Source of the DNA: Fimbriiglobus ruber
Lineage (GTDB): Bacteria; Planctomycetota; Planctomycetia; Gemmatales; Gemmataceae
Length of the DNA stretch: 64,000 bases
Reading direction: 5' to 3'
NCBI RefSeq assembly: GCF_002197845.1
Contig: NZ_NIDE01000002.1
Coordinates: forward strand, 1-64,000
The position numbers and the translations under genes are program-made. The notes below the pieces were generated by a model, which did no database searches, was not told the DNA's origin, and saw nothing but the letters and a program-made list of their open reading frames with translations. How positions within the stretch are numbered: position 1 is the stretch's first letter; each line of letters opens with the position of its first letter. Below, piece after piece: positions 41,384-53,300 of this stretch.

Positions 41384-42312
41384 CATTCGAAGCCGTCCAA
41401 ATCGCCTTCATCTTCGGGTTCGTCGTCGTCGGGGTGCTGGTCCTGTACGGGCTCGCCGCCGCCTTCGGCGCCTTCACCCGGCCGTCGGCCGCGGCCGAGC
41501 CGGAGCCGAGCCTGCTCGACCGGGTCGAGGCGATCCGGCCGCCCCGCAACCAGCTCGTCCGCGTCGACCGCGGGTTCGATTCGATGGTCCGCGGGACCAT
41601 GTTCGGGCTGACCACCAACCGGGCAGTCGAACTCCTGCTGATCGTCGGGGCACTAGTCGGGATCTCGGCGTTCCTCGCGACCGGGAGCGAAATTGCCGCG
41701 CTCGCCGGGTTCGTCCTCGGCGTGTTCGTCCTGCTCCTGCTGATGTACGCCTTCCAGAACCGCTGGCGGGCCGCTCTCCAGGAACAGCTCCCGGACGCCT
41801 GCTTCCAGCTCTCCCGGTGTCTCCGGGCCGGCCTGACGGTCCCGGGTGGCCTGAAGGAGACTGCGGAGTACAGCGGCGAGCCGGTGGCCGACGTCTTCCG
41901 CAAGGGAGCCAGGTGGGCGGACGCCGGCATGCCGGTTCCGGACGTCATGGCGCGGCTGGCGGACGAAGTCCGGCTGACCGACTTCGACACCCTGACGGCC
42001 GTGCTGACCCTCCAGACCGAGGTCGGGGGCAACCTGCCGGCCATGCTCGACCGCCTGGCCGGCGCGATCCGCGACCGCAACCAGTACCGCGGGTACTTCC
42101 GCGCGGTGACGTCGCTGAGCCGGACGACGGCCATCTTCATCGCCCTGGCCGGGCCGATCGGCGCGATCCTGTTGGCCATCTTCCAGCCGCAGTTTTTCAA
42201 GAACCTGTACGAAACGCAACTCGGGTGGCTGCTGATCGCCATCGCGAGCACGCTCGAAATTATTGGGGTGGTGTGGGTCGTCGTGCTCCTGTCCCGGCGC
42301 AACCGGTTCTGA
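41380..42312 (+). CDS. tadB: Tad pilus platform protein TadB
   Basis: A 310-residue inner-membrane platform protein of the GspF/T2SSF family. It has helices near the N-terminus (AFIFGFVVVGVLVLYGLAAA), at about 70-120, and at the C-terminus (LLIAIASTLEIIGVVWVVVL). The central T2SSF domain shows EQLPDACFQLSRCLRAGLTV then PGGLKETAEYSGEP and LTAVLTLQTEVGGNLPAMLD then RLAGAIRDR, the family signature. The ATG at 41380 overlaps the cpaF stop by 4 nt, which implies coupled translation. With TadC it would form the membrane base driven by CpaF. Confidence 0.92.
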   Translation: MTFEAVQIAFIFGFVVVGVLVLYGLAAAFGAFTRPSAAAEPEPSLLDRVEAIRPPRNQLVRVDRGFDSMVRGTMFGLTTNRAVELLLIVGALVGISAFLATGSEIAALAGFVLGVFVLLLLMYAFQNRWRAALQEQLPDACFQLSRCLRAGLTVPGGLKETAEYSGEPVADVFRKGARWADAGMPVPDVMARLADEVRLTDFDTLTAVLTLQTEVGGNLPAMLDRLAGAIRDRNQYRGYFRAVTSLSRTTAIFIALAGPIGAILLAIFQPQFFKNLYETQLGWLLIAIASTLEIIGVVWVVVLLSRRNRF

Positions 42313-42375
42313 GTCGGGGCGGCGAACGCCCCGGCCCGACGACTTCCCCGGACCCATCAACACGGCGGGCACGCC

Positions 42376-43395
42376 ATGACGTTTGAGTGGACAGCCGAGT
42401 ACACCGTCCTGGTTCTCATCTTCGCGATGACGACCGCGATCGCGCTGGCCCTGCTCTCGCTCGTCCGCGAGCAGGAGGACGACGGCCTCTCCCCCGAGCC
42501 GGCCCGGCGCGCGTTCGGCGCCCTGACGCCCGGGCTCGCCGGGATGATCCCGGTCACGGCCGGCGTCCGCCAGCGAATCCAGCTCGACCTGTACATGGCC
42601 GGGCACTACCAGCCCGCCGCCTTCGACAACTTCCAGGCGACCCGCAACCTGTTGACCCTGATCCCGTTGTTCGGCGGCCTCGCACTGTCCCTGCTCGGGC
42701 CGGACGAGTACTTCTTCTGGTTCGCCGGCTCCGCTCTTGCGGCCGCCGCGCTGGGGTACGCGCTACCGCGGGTTCTGCTGACGGCCGAAGCCAAACAGCG
42801 CGCCGACCGCCTCCGCGAGGGGCTGCCCATTCTCATGGACACGGTCGCCCTCTGTCTGTCGAGCGGCGGCGGCATTCTGGACTCACTCTCCCGTTCCGGT
42901 CGGGCGATCCGCCGCGGCTACCCGGACCTCTCTCAGGAAGTGCGAGTCGTCGAGCGGCAGGCGGAGCTAAGGAGTCTGGGGCACGCCCTCGACCAGTGGA
43001 AGGCCCGCATCCCGCTGCCCGAACTGGCGAGTTTTGTGTTCTTGCTGTCCCAGGGCGAGCGCCTGGGGGCGGACATCACCCGCGGGCTCTGGGAGCTGGC
43101 GACCAGCTACCGGATCAACGGCCGCCAGCACGCCGAGGCGGCCGCGAACCGCCTCAGCTTCCACATGCTCTTCCCGACCGTGTTGTGCCTTTTGCCGGCG
43201 GTCGCCATCATCCTGGTCGGGCCGAGCGCGATCGAGGCGGTCCGGGAAGGCCAGAAGGTCCGCGACTCGATCCGCGAAGCCGAGGAGCGGAGTAAGGAAG
43301 CAGCCAAGGAGTTCCTTGAAGCCCAGGACCGCGTCAACAAAGGCGGGAACCTTCTGAAGCCTGCTCCCCCGCCCCCGCCAAACCCCGAGCTGTGA
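42376..43395 (+). CDS. tadC: Tad pilus platform protein TadC
   Basis: A 339-residue inner-membrane GspF-like protein, partner of TadB. The N-terminal helix is YTVLVLIFAMTTAIALALLS, followed by two helices (LLTLIPLFGGLALSLLG, FFWFAGSALAAAALGYALP). The T2SSF domain runs LREGLPILMDTVALCLSSGG then GILDSLSRSGR and LASFVFLLSQGERLGADITR, with the closing helix MLFPTVLCLLPAVAIILVGP. The C-terminus has an unusual charged helix (EAEERSKEAAKEFLEAQDRV) and ends PAPPPPPNPEL. It is the last recognised tad gene on this strand; TadE/F/G-type minor pilins and TadZ were not found. Confidence 0.92.
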   Translation: MTFEWTAEYTVLVLIFAMTTAIALALLSLVREQEDDGLSPEPARRAFGALTPGLAGMIPVTAGVRQRIQLDLYMAGHYQPAAFDNFQATRNLLTLIPLFGGLALSLLGPDEYFFWFAGSALAAAALGYALPRVLLTAEAKQRADRLREGLPILMDTVALCLSSGGGILDSLSRSGRAIRRGYPDLSQEVRVVERQAELRSLGHALDQWKARIPLPELASFVFLLSQGERLGADITRGLWELATSYRINGRQHAEAAANRLSFHMLFPTVLCLLPAVAIILVGPSAIEAVREGQKVRDSIREAEERSKEAAKEFLEAQDRVNKGGNLLKPAPPPPPNPEL

Positions 43396-44349
43396 TCTCC
43401 GTTGTGGCGGCGTTTCCAACGTGCCGGAGGGGATCGGCAGTTGGAAACATGCCGCCATGTGAGCGGGCGGGAACCCTGTCTGTTACCAACATCTCCGCCG
43501 AACATCGCGTTTTGCAGAACGAACCCAACTGCATCGACGTGCATTCACTTGGGCCGGCCAACCCAGGCGACCCGACACCGTTTTTACAAAACGAACCCAA
43601 TTTTGGGGGAACGCATTCCCCGATCACGGCTCCCGCACGTCCCGGGCATCGGTTTATACGAAACGAACCCACACCGTGCCATTTGGCAGTGGTCGGCGGC
43701 CAATGGTCTGCGGTATCCCGGCACTGTTTTTACGAAACGAACCCAATTTCCGTGGGGGCAGGCGACGGACACTTCGGTGAGCCCGCCACACACGAACAGG
43801 ATAACCGTCTCTCGCGGGCAAACCGGGCAATTCCGGAACGATATCCGACTGGTCACGATTCTCACTGTTCATCACGGAACGACGTGCCAGAGTCCGTGAA
43901 GGTGTCATTCCATCCCGTCATCGCCCTCCCGCCTCCCCGATCGAACCCGACGTCCATCTCCTCTCGCGCAATGCCATCCGCTCAGCTGGAGTGAGAATTT
44001 CGACCAGGGCGTTAGTATTTTGAATCGCGTACCGACTTTGACGGCTGTATCCACTTTTCCCATCGGGCAATTTTTCGCAATTAGCTGGACACGTTCTTCG
44101 ACAATCGTGAGGATAAGCCGGAATTACTGATCGAAGCACGTAAATCGGTTGCAGGTGCGGACAAGCTGTCCCGCCCGCGGTCGGTGTTTTTTCGCCCGCG
44201 ATCGAGAACGGCACACAGGTTCTCCGCGGTTAGAACTCGCTTCCCGGTTCGGTTCGACGGTTCGTTGTGATTGGTGTTCGGCCCGAAACTTCCCCGCGGC
44301 TCCGTCTCCCCCGGCAGCCGTCGGCCTCTTACGTCCGGAGATCGCCCCG
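43396..44349. other. Gene-free region between tadC and the adhesin, about 950 bp
   Basis: This stretch contains a periodic repeat array (43505-43760) and no convincing gene; the open frames across it read through the repeats and look spurious. TTGACG at 44038 could be a -35 element, but no matching -10 was seen. The adhesin start at 44350 has GGAG 9 nt upstream. Confidence 0.6.
43505..43760 (+). repeat. Four-unit array of an A-rich motif with about 72-nt period
   Basis: The string AACGAACCCA occurs at 43518, 43590, 43662 and 43736, so spacings are 72, 72 and 74 nt. In three units the extended form is close to TTTTTACRAAACGAACCCAA. The spacing sequences are unrelated to each other and GC-rich. 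All copies are on the plus strand. Frames through it give fragments such as NEPNF and ETNPI that, from general experience, recur as spurious peptides in planctomycete genomes. No cas gene is near, and the repeats are too diverged for CRISPR. Function is unknown. Confidence 0.75.
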
Positions 44350-47300
44350 ATGATTCGCAACCAGTGGCGTCGGATGGTCCAGCAGGTGGTTCGCGGCGGC
44401 CAGAGCGGGAAACGCGCCCGCGGGCGGTTTCTGGACGTGTTGCAGCTCGAAGACCGGACGACGCCGGCCACCTTGACCGTGACCACCCTCGGCGACTCAG
44501 ACTCAGGTGGGCTCCTCAGCCTCCGTGGCGCCATTCTCGACTCGGTGAACCACACGAACACCGACAGTCCAGTGACGGGAACAGGCAACGACACGATCGT
44601 GTTCGCCCCAAATCTGTTCACGGCCGGCCCGGCAACGATTTCTCTGTCAACAGTCGGCGACACGTCCTTCGGTGCCTCGGCATTAGCGGTCAACGGCAAC
44701 GCCTCGATCACCATCCAGGGTTCTTCAGGAAGCAACGGGTTAACGATCACTCAGACATCGGGCGAGCGCCTTTTTACCGTGGCGAGCGGTAGCTCGCTTA
44801 CTTTGCAGAACCTCACTCTATCAGGTGGAATAGCACAGGGAGCCGGGGCAGACGGCGGTGGCGGAGGCGGTGGATTCGGTGGAGCGATCTTCAATCAAGG
44901 GAATGTGACCGTAACAAATACGACACTAACATCGAATGCTGCTGTTGGAGGTAATTCAACCCCCTTTTACAACGGGGGATACGGCGGCGGCGCACAATAC
45001 GCTTTCACCGATTACATTTACTCTGGCAGTACTTATCTCGGATATCAGAACTACTACAACGGCACGTCGGGTGGCGGAGGCTACTATGGCGAGAACGGAG
45101 GTGGGATCAACGGAGGACAGGGTGGTTACCCGGGTTCTGGGGGAAATAGCGGAGGATTCGGTGGGGGTGGAGGACAAGGTGGGGGTGGAAGTGGGGGATA
45201 CGGCACGAGTTACAGTTATGGATATTATGGCCCTTCTGGTTCTGTTGGCTATTCCGGTACCAGCGGCGGCAATGGTGGACAAGGCGGTTTCGGTGGTGGT
45301 GGTGGTGGTGGTGGTGAGGGTGGGTTTGGGGGATACGGATATTATGGTGACGGTTCAAATGGTGCAAATGGAGTCGGGGGGGCTGGCGGTTTTGGTGGCG
45401 GGCAAGCGAATCAACCCGACACCGGCATCGGCGGTGGCGGCGCGGGCATGGGCGGCGCGATATTCAATGAAGATGGAACCGTTACCGTCTCCAATAGCAC
45501 CCTCTACGGCAATTCCGCCCAGGGAGGGACGGGAGCGACTTCTGGTCAAGGCTTGGGGGGAGCCATATTCAATCGCGACGGCACCCTCAATCTGTTGAAT
45601 GACACCCTGACGGCCAACACGGCCGATGCGGGGCGTGGGGTTTACACACTCGGGGATGGTGGTACGGCATCGGCCGTGTTGAATAATACTGTGATTGGTC
45701 AATCAGATACGGCTACAAGCGATTTCGTCTCGACAGTGAACAACGGCGGCTTTTCGTCTTCATCTGGAACTAACAACCTCATTCGTACGGCAACGAGCTT
45801 TTCGGGCAGCGTTGTTTCAACTGCCGACCCGCTCCTTGCAAACCCGGGAAATAACGGGGGGCCGACCGCTACCGTTGCCTTGCAATCCGGAAGTCCCGCG
45901 ATCGACGCGGGGAACAATGCGGCGGCATCCGGGCTCAGCACCGATCAACGCGGCGTCGGTTATCCACGCCTTCTCGGCGCCCATGTGGATATCGGTGCTT
46001 ACGAATCGCCGCCGTTAGTCAACGGCTACAACGCTTCTAGCGACCCCAGTATCACCGCTTACACTTTGCTGGTGAGCGGCGGGTTGCTCGAACTCGTTCA
46101 ATCCTCGAACCACTCGCACATTCTCGCAGAACAAGCGACTGGTAACCCGGCAACGATTACCGGATCAAACAGCAACGACGTTCTGACGGTGGATTTCAGC
46201 GGAGGCAACCCGTTAGCCGGTGGCGTGACCTTCAACGCCGGCGCGAGCAACAACGGCACGATCGACATTACCGGTGAGACGGCCACGACCGAAACCTATT
46301 CCTTCACGAACGCGCATAGTGGTTCGGTGAACATCGACGGTTCGACGATCAACTATAGCGGGCTGGCGCCGATCGTCGACAACGGTAGCGCGTCGAACCG
46401 GATCTTCACTTACACAGGTTCGGGCGGCACGATCACGTTGGCGGCGGCGACCGCCGGCAACGACACCATTTCCGCCAACACCGGCGAAACGGTCACCTTC
46501 GCCAACCCGTCTGCGACGCTGGAAGTCGACGCCAATTCCGGCGCGAACAGTATCACGGTTAACCAGCTCGACAGCGGCTTCAACGCCGGCCTGACACTCA
46601 ACGCCACCGGTTCTACCTCCAGCACAATTGTGCTGAACACGAGTACGGCGGCCGCGGTCGCTGTGAATTCCGGCGGTAGCGTCGGGGTTACGACCGCCCT
46701 GAACGTTGGGGCCAACGCGCTATCCCTTACCGCCGGAACGAGCATCAGCCAGACCGCGGCTATTACCGGCGGATCGCTGACAACCTCTTCGTCGACGGGA
46801 ACTAACCTCGGTACGTCAACCAACGCCGTTACAAGTTTTAACGCCACCAATACCACCAGCGGCAACATCAGTCTGACGAACACGGCAGCCTCGCTGACAA
46901 TCGCCGGGATCACCGAGGCCGGGGGCGGGAGCGTGACGGTGACCAACACCGGCGGGATCACCGTCAGCGGCGCGATTTCGGCCGCCACGACCGGCGCGGT
47001 CAGCCTGACCACTAGCAGCGGCCTGTTGTTCAACCCGGCGAGCAGCCTGACGACCGCCGGCGGCAACATTACCCTCCTGGCGAATTCGGCCGGCACGGCG
47101 ACTGGCAACTTCATCGGGATTGAGGTGAACGACGCCACCATCCAGGCCGGCGGGAGCGGCAGCGTGTCGCTGACGGGCAGCGGCGGCCTGACCGGCAGCG
47201 ACAACTTCGGCGTCGAGATCCACAGTGGGGCGACTGTGGCGGCGACGGGGACCGGGACCGTCAGCGTGGCGGGGCACGGCGGCGCGGGCACTGTGACCAA

Positions 47301-50300
47301 CGACGGCGTGATCGCGTCGGGCGCGGGCACGCAGGTGAAATCGGCGGCGGGGGCCATCACCGTCAGCGGCACAGCCGGCCCCACGGGGGTGGCCATCACC
47401 CTCAGCGGCGGGGCCAGCATCTCCACCCCGGGTAACGTCAGCCTGACCGGGGATGGCGGGACCGGCTCCGGGGGGGCCACCGGCATCTTGGAGGCGGACA
47501 CCTCGAGCTTCATCGACGCGGGCCTGTTGACCACGTCGTCCGATGAAGGCACGTCGCTGGTCGGCCCGAACGCGGTCGCGAGTTTTAACGCCACCAACAC
47601 GACTGGCGGAGTCATCAGTCTGACGAACACGGCGGCCCCGCTGACAATCGCCGGGATCACCGAGGCCGGGGGCGGGAGCGTGACGGTGACCAACACCGGC
47701 GGGATCACCGTCAGCGGCGCGATTTCGGCCGCCACGACCGGCGCGGTCAGCCTGACGGCAGCCGACGTGAGTTCCACAGCGGCCGGTACCATCAACACCG
47801 GAGGCGGGTTGACGGTGACCAATACCGACGCCACAAGCACCCTCAACGGCGTCATCTCCGGGGCCGGTAGTCTGATCAAGGCCGGCACGGGCACGGTAAC
47901 GCTGACCACGATCAACAGCTACGCCGGCGGCACTACCATCAACACCAACGGCGGCACCCTGGCGCTGGCCATGACCGGCGCGGTCAATTCCTTCCAGTCC
48001 GCCCTCGGGTCGGGGAACATCACGGTCAACACCGGCGGCACGCTCCTGGAGTCGTTGCCGAACCAGATCAGCGACAATGCCACCCTGACCCTCAACGGCG
48101 GTACCTGGAACGTCGGCAGCATCCCGCCCCCCGCCAGCCCCCCCAATACCGCCCTCGCGGGCAGCCGCGATTACATCGGCAATCTGATATTGGGCAACAA
48201 CGCTCAGGTGATCGGCACCGGGTGGTTTATCGTCGGCGGGACCACGACCCCGAACCCTGTCACTCCTGGTACGATCACGGTTCTGAGCGGTGGCGGAACC
48301 ATCTCCGCCCGGATCGTTCTGACTTCGCCGTTCGCCATCAACCACGGCAGCCGGACACAGGCGTTTAACGTGGCCTCAGGCGCGACCCTGAGCGTGACCG
48401 GTCCGATTGTCGACGACGACCTCACCGAGAGTTCGACGACTGCCACCGGCAGCATCAGCCTGACCGGCGGCGGCACCCTGATCCTGACCGGCGCGAACAC
48501 GTACACCGGCACCACCACGATCAGCGCCGGCGTCCTTCAGGTCGGCAACGTGGGTACGAGCGGGAATCTCGGGTCCGGCGTTGTCACCGACAACGCGAAT
48601 TTGACCTACGACCTGACGTCACCCGTCACCGCTCCCGCCGGCATCACGGGCTCCGGTTCGCTCACCCAGGCCGGGACCGGAACCCTGACCATCGCCGGCG
48701 CCGAAAGTTACAACGGAGCCACGACGGTCACCTCCGGGACGTTGCTCATCAACGGTTCGGTCGCAGGCAACGCAGTTGCCACCAGTCCCGGCGTGCTCGG
48801 CGGGACCGGGACGATCGGCGGCAGCCTGACCGGGACCGGAACCATTTCTCCCGGCAGCCTCCCCGGCAACCACGCCGGCATACTGAAGGTCACCGGCAAC
48901 TTCACCCCGACCGGGACCGTCCAGTTAGACGTGAATTCGCCATACAATACGGCCGGCACGGACTACGACCAAATCATTGTCGGCGGAACCGTGAACCTCA
49001 GCGGGGCGACCCTCAACATCCAGGGCGGGACGGCCGCGGAGACCCCGCTCCAGGTGCTCACGCTGGTCAAGAACAACGGCAGCGGGTCGACCGTCGCGAG
49101 CGCCAACCCGGCCGACGGCAGCACCGTCACGCTCGGGTCGGCGACGTTCAAGCTGTTCTACAACGGCGGGGCCGGGCACGACGTCGTCCTGGTCGGGTAC
49201 GTCGCCCCCACGACCGTCTACACGAACCCCGCGTGGGCGACGTACACGAACGGGACCCTGATCCCCGACGCCGATTCGATCCACGCCGGTAACCAACCGG
49301 GCGTGTACGGCGTCAACGCCTTCGCCACCATTTCCGCGGGCGTGGCCGCGGTCGCGTCCGGCGGGACGGTGATCGCCAACGCCGGCCTGTACCACGAGAA
49401 CGTGGTGATCAACAAGCCGCTAACCCTCACCGGGGCGAACACCGGGGTGAGCGGGTCGAGCGGGAGCCGGACAACCGAGACCGAGGTGCTGACCAACGGG
49501 AACCAGAACGCCATCATTCAGGTGACGGCCAGCAACGTCACCATCGACGGCGTCTACCTCGAGGGCAACGACCCGGCCGTCACCGGCAACACCCTGGCCA
49601 GCGGGGTCGACGAGAACGCCAACTACGGGGTCCTGCTCGGGACCGGGGCCGCGTCGCCGACCGCCCCGGCGGCCGTGACCATCGAGAACACGGTCGTCAA
49701 GGACGTGTTCATCGGCGTCCGCGGGGACGGCCCCGCGAGCGGCACCCCGGTCGCCGGCAGCCTGATCACGAACGACTGGTTCGACAGCATCGGGAACTAC
49801 GACTTCGGGTACGCCGTCTCCCTGCGGTCCAACTTCTACGCGGACGTGACGAACAACCTGATGACCCGCGTGTGGACCGGCGTCCACCTGAGCAACTTCT
49901 CCCTGGCCGGCGGCCCGGCCACCTGGTCGGTGGCCGGGAACACGATCCAGAGCTACGCGGCCGGCGTGTGGTACAACCTCCAATACCAAGGGGCCACCGG
50001 CCTGACCCTCAACAACAACCAGATCAGCGCGGCGACCGGGGCCGTCCCGAACAACTTCGGGGTGTTGATGTCTTCGGTCCAGGACACGGTCAACCCGACG
50101 GTCACGAACAACACGATCACCGGGACCGACTACGGCGTCGTCTTGTTCAACGCCTCGACCACGAACACGGTCACCCTCGGGTCGACCAACACGGTGACCG
50201 GGACCAAGGTGGCCGGGGTCTATCTGACCGACGACCTGAGCTTCGACCCGATCGGGACCACGACCTTCGGCACCACGTCCGCGGCGACCGGCGTCGTCGT

Positions 50301-53300
50301 GAGCGGGCTGCCGATCAGCCCCGCGTCGGGCGTCGGCATCGAGATCGACGCGACCGCGAACTCGCCGACGACCCTGACCGTGACCGGCTCCCCGGCGATC
50401 ACCGGCGGCACGACCGGGCTGCTCCTGACCGGGGCCGACGCGGCCGTCACCGGGAACACCCTCGGCACCCTGTCGTTCACCGGCGTCACGGGCAACGACA
50501 TCACGCTGGCGAACGGCGCCTTGGCCGGCCAGACGCTGAACGCGACCGGCGTGTCGTTCGACGGCAACACCGGGGCGACGGCGACGCTCGCCCAGGCCTA
50601 CGCGATCGAAGACAAGATCGCCGACCTGATCGACACCCCCGGCCTCGGATTCGTCCGCATCAAGGCGGCGACCGTCTTCGTCACCCCGTTGAGTGAGGCG
50701 ACGACCACCGGGGCCGTTCAGCGGGCGGTCACCGTCGCGTCGGCCAACGACATCGTCAACGTCGAAGCCGGCCTGTACCACGAGAACGTGGTGATCAACA
50801 AGCCGCTGACCCTCACCGGGGCGAACACCGGGGTGAGCGGGGCCGGAACCCGGGGTGCCGAAACGGAACTGCTGACCAACGGGAACCAGAACGCCATCAT
50901 CCAGGTGACGGCCAGCAACGTCACCATCGACGGCGTCTACCTCGAGGGCAACGACCCGGCCGTCACCGGCACCCCCCTGGCCAGCGGGGTCGATACGAAC
51001 GCCAACTACGGGGTCCTGCTCGGGACCGGGGCCGCGTCGCCGACCGCCCCGGCGGCCGTGACCGTCGAGAACACGGTCGTCAAGGACGTGTTCATCGGCG
51101 TCCGCGGGGACGGCCCCGCGAGCGGCACCCCGGTCGCCGGCAGCCTGATCACGAACGACTGGTTCGACAGCATCGGGAACTACGACTTCGGGTACGCCGT
51201 CTCCCTGCGGTCCAACTTCTACGCGGACGTGACGAACAACCTGATGACCCGCGTGTGGACCGGCGTCCACCTGAGCAACTTCTCCCTGGCCGGCGGCCCG
51301 GCCACCTGGTCGGTGGCCGGGAACTCGATCAGCAGTTACGCGGCCGGCGTGTGGTACAACCTCCAGTACCAAGGGGCCACCGGCCTGACCCTCAACAACA
51401 ACCAGATCAGCGCCGCGACCGGGGCCGTCCCGAACAACTTCGGCGTGCTGATGGCCACGGTCCAGAACGCGGTCAACCCGACGGTCACGAACAACACGAT
51501 CACCAGGACCGACTACGGGGTCGTCCTGTTCAACACCTCGACGTCCAACACGGTGACTCTGGGGTCGACCAACACGGTGACCGGGACGAAGGTGGCCGGG
51601 GTCTACCTGACCGACGACCTGAGCTTCGACCCGATCGGGACCACGACCTTCGGCACCACGTCCGCGGCGACCGGCGTCATCGTGAGCGGGCTGCCGATCA
51701 GCCCCGCGTCGGGCGTCGGCATCGAGATCGACGCGAGCGGGGGAACGCCGGAGACCCTGACGGTGGCCGGTTCACCGGCGATCACCGGCGGCACGACCGG
51801 GTTGCTCCTGAGCGGGGCCGACGCGGCTGTGACCGGGAACACCCTCGGCACCTTGTCGTTCACCGGCGTCACGGGCAACGACATCACGCTGGCGGCCGGC
51901 GCCCTGGTCGGCCAGACACTGAACGCGACCGGCGTCACCTTCGATGGCGTGGTCGGGTCCACCGCCACGCCCGCCCAAGGCTATGCGATCGAGGACAAGA
52001 TCACGGACGCGATCGACGACCCGTCGCTCGGGTTCGTCCGGATCAAGGCCGGGAGCGTGTTCGTCACCCCGAACAGCTTCTCGCCGCCGGCGACAACGAC
52101 CCCGAGCATCAACCGCGGCCTGGCCGTGGCCTTGCCCGGTGACACGGTGGACGTCGAAGGCGGGACGTACCCCGAGGCGGTGTCCGTCGCGGTCCCGGTG
52201 ACCCTCGTGGCCACCACCCCGGTAACCGCGAACAGCGTGTCGACCTCCGCCGCCGTGAGTCTGAGCGGGTCGTTCACCGCGACCGCAGCGGCCGGGTTCT
52301 CGTTCGGATCGCCCGTCTCTCTGGCCGGCGACACCAGCCTGACGGCGAGCGCAGGCTCGGTCGGGTTCACGTCGACCGTCGACGGGGCGCACGGGCTGAC
52401 CGTGAGCGCGACCGGGAACACCTCGTTCGGCGGGCCGGTCGGCGGCGGCACGCCGCTGACCTCCCTGAGCGTCACGTCCGGGACACTGACCGCCGGGGCC
52501 ATCGCGACCACCGGCGGGGTGACGATTTCCGACAGCGGGGCCGGCAGCGTCACCGGCCCGATCACCGGCGGCCCGGGGGCCACACTCGTCCAGAGCGGGG
52601 CCGGCACCCTGACTCTGGCCGGAAATAGCACCTACGGCGGCAGCACCACGGTGACCAACGGCACCCTGCTGGTGAACGGCAACAATGCTGCCGCGACCGG
52701 GGCCGTGGCCGTCAACGGCGGGGTTCTCGGCGGGACCGGGACGCTCGGCGGGGCGGTCACCGTCAACGCCGGCGGCACCATCACCGGCGGGACGCTCGGC
52801 GGCGTCGGCACCCTGACCGTCGCCAGCCTGACGATGAACGGCGGGACGTACGCGGCCGACTTCAGCGGCAACACGTCGGACACCATCGCGACCGCGGGGG
52901 CGATCAAACTCGCGAACGCGACCCCGGGCACCTTCGCGGTCAACAGCCAGGCGGGCGCCGCCGCGGCCAACAACGTCTTCACGCTGATCCAGAACACCGG
53001 GACCGGCGCGATCGCGAGCCCGCCGCTGACCGGGGCCCCCGAGAACGGGACCGCCACCATCGACGGCGCGGCCGGGTATTACAGCTACTCGGGCGGGAAC
53101 GGGCAGAGTTTCACCTTTACCGCGAACGGCGGGCCGACGTTCACCCTCCCGACGGCCGGGAACTACACCCTGGAGCGGGTGACGACCGGCGGGATCGACG
53201 ACATCGAACTCCTCCAGGGGGCCACCGTCCTCGACTCCCGGCCGACGGCCAGCATCACCGGTCCGATCACAGTGGTCGACGCCTCCGCCGGCCCGGACAC

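Noticed and set aside
43505-43760. CRISPR array
   Set aside because: The repeated element is short and diverged, unit lengths vary, there is no partial-dyad repeat, and no cas gene is in the window.
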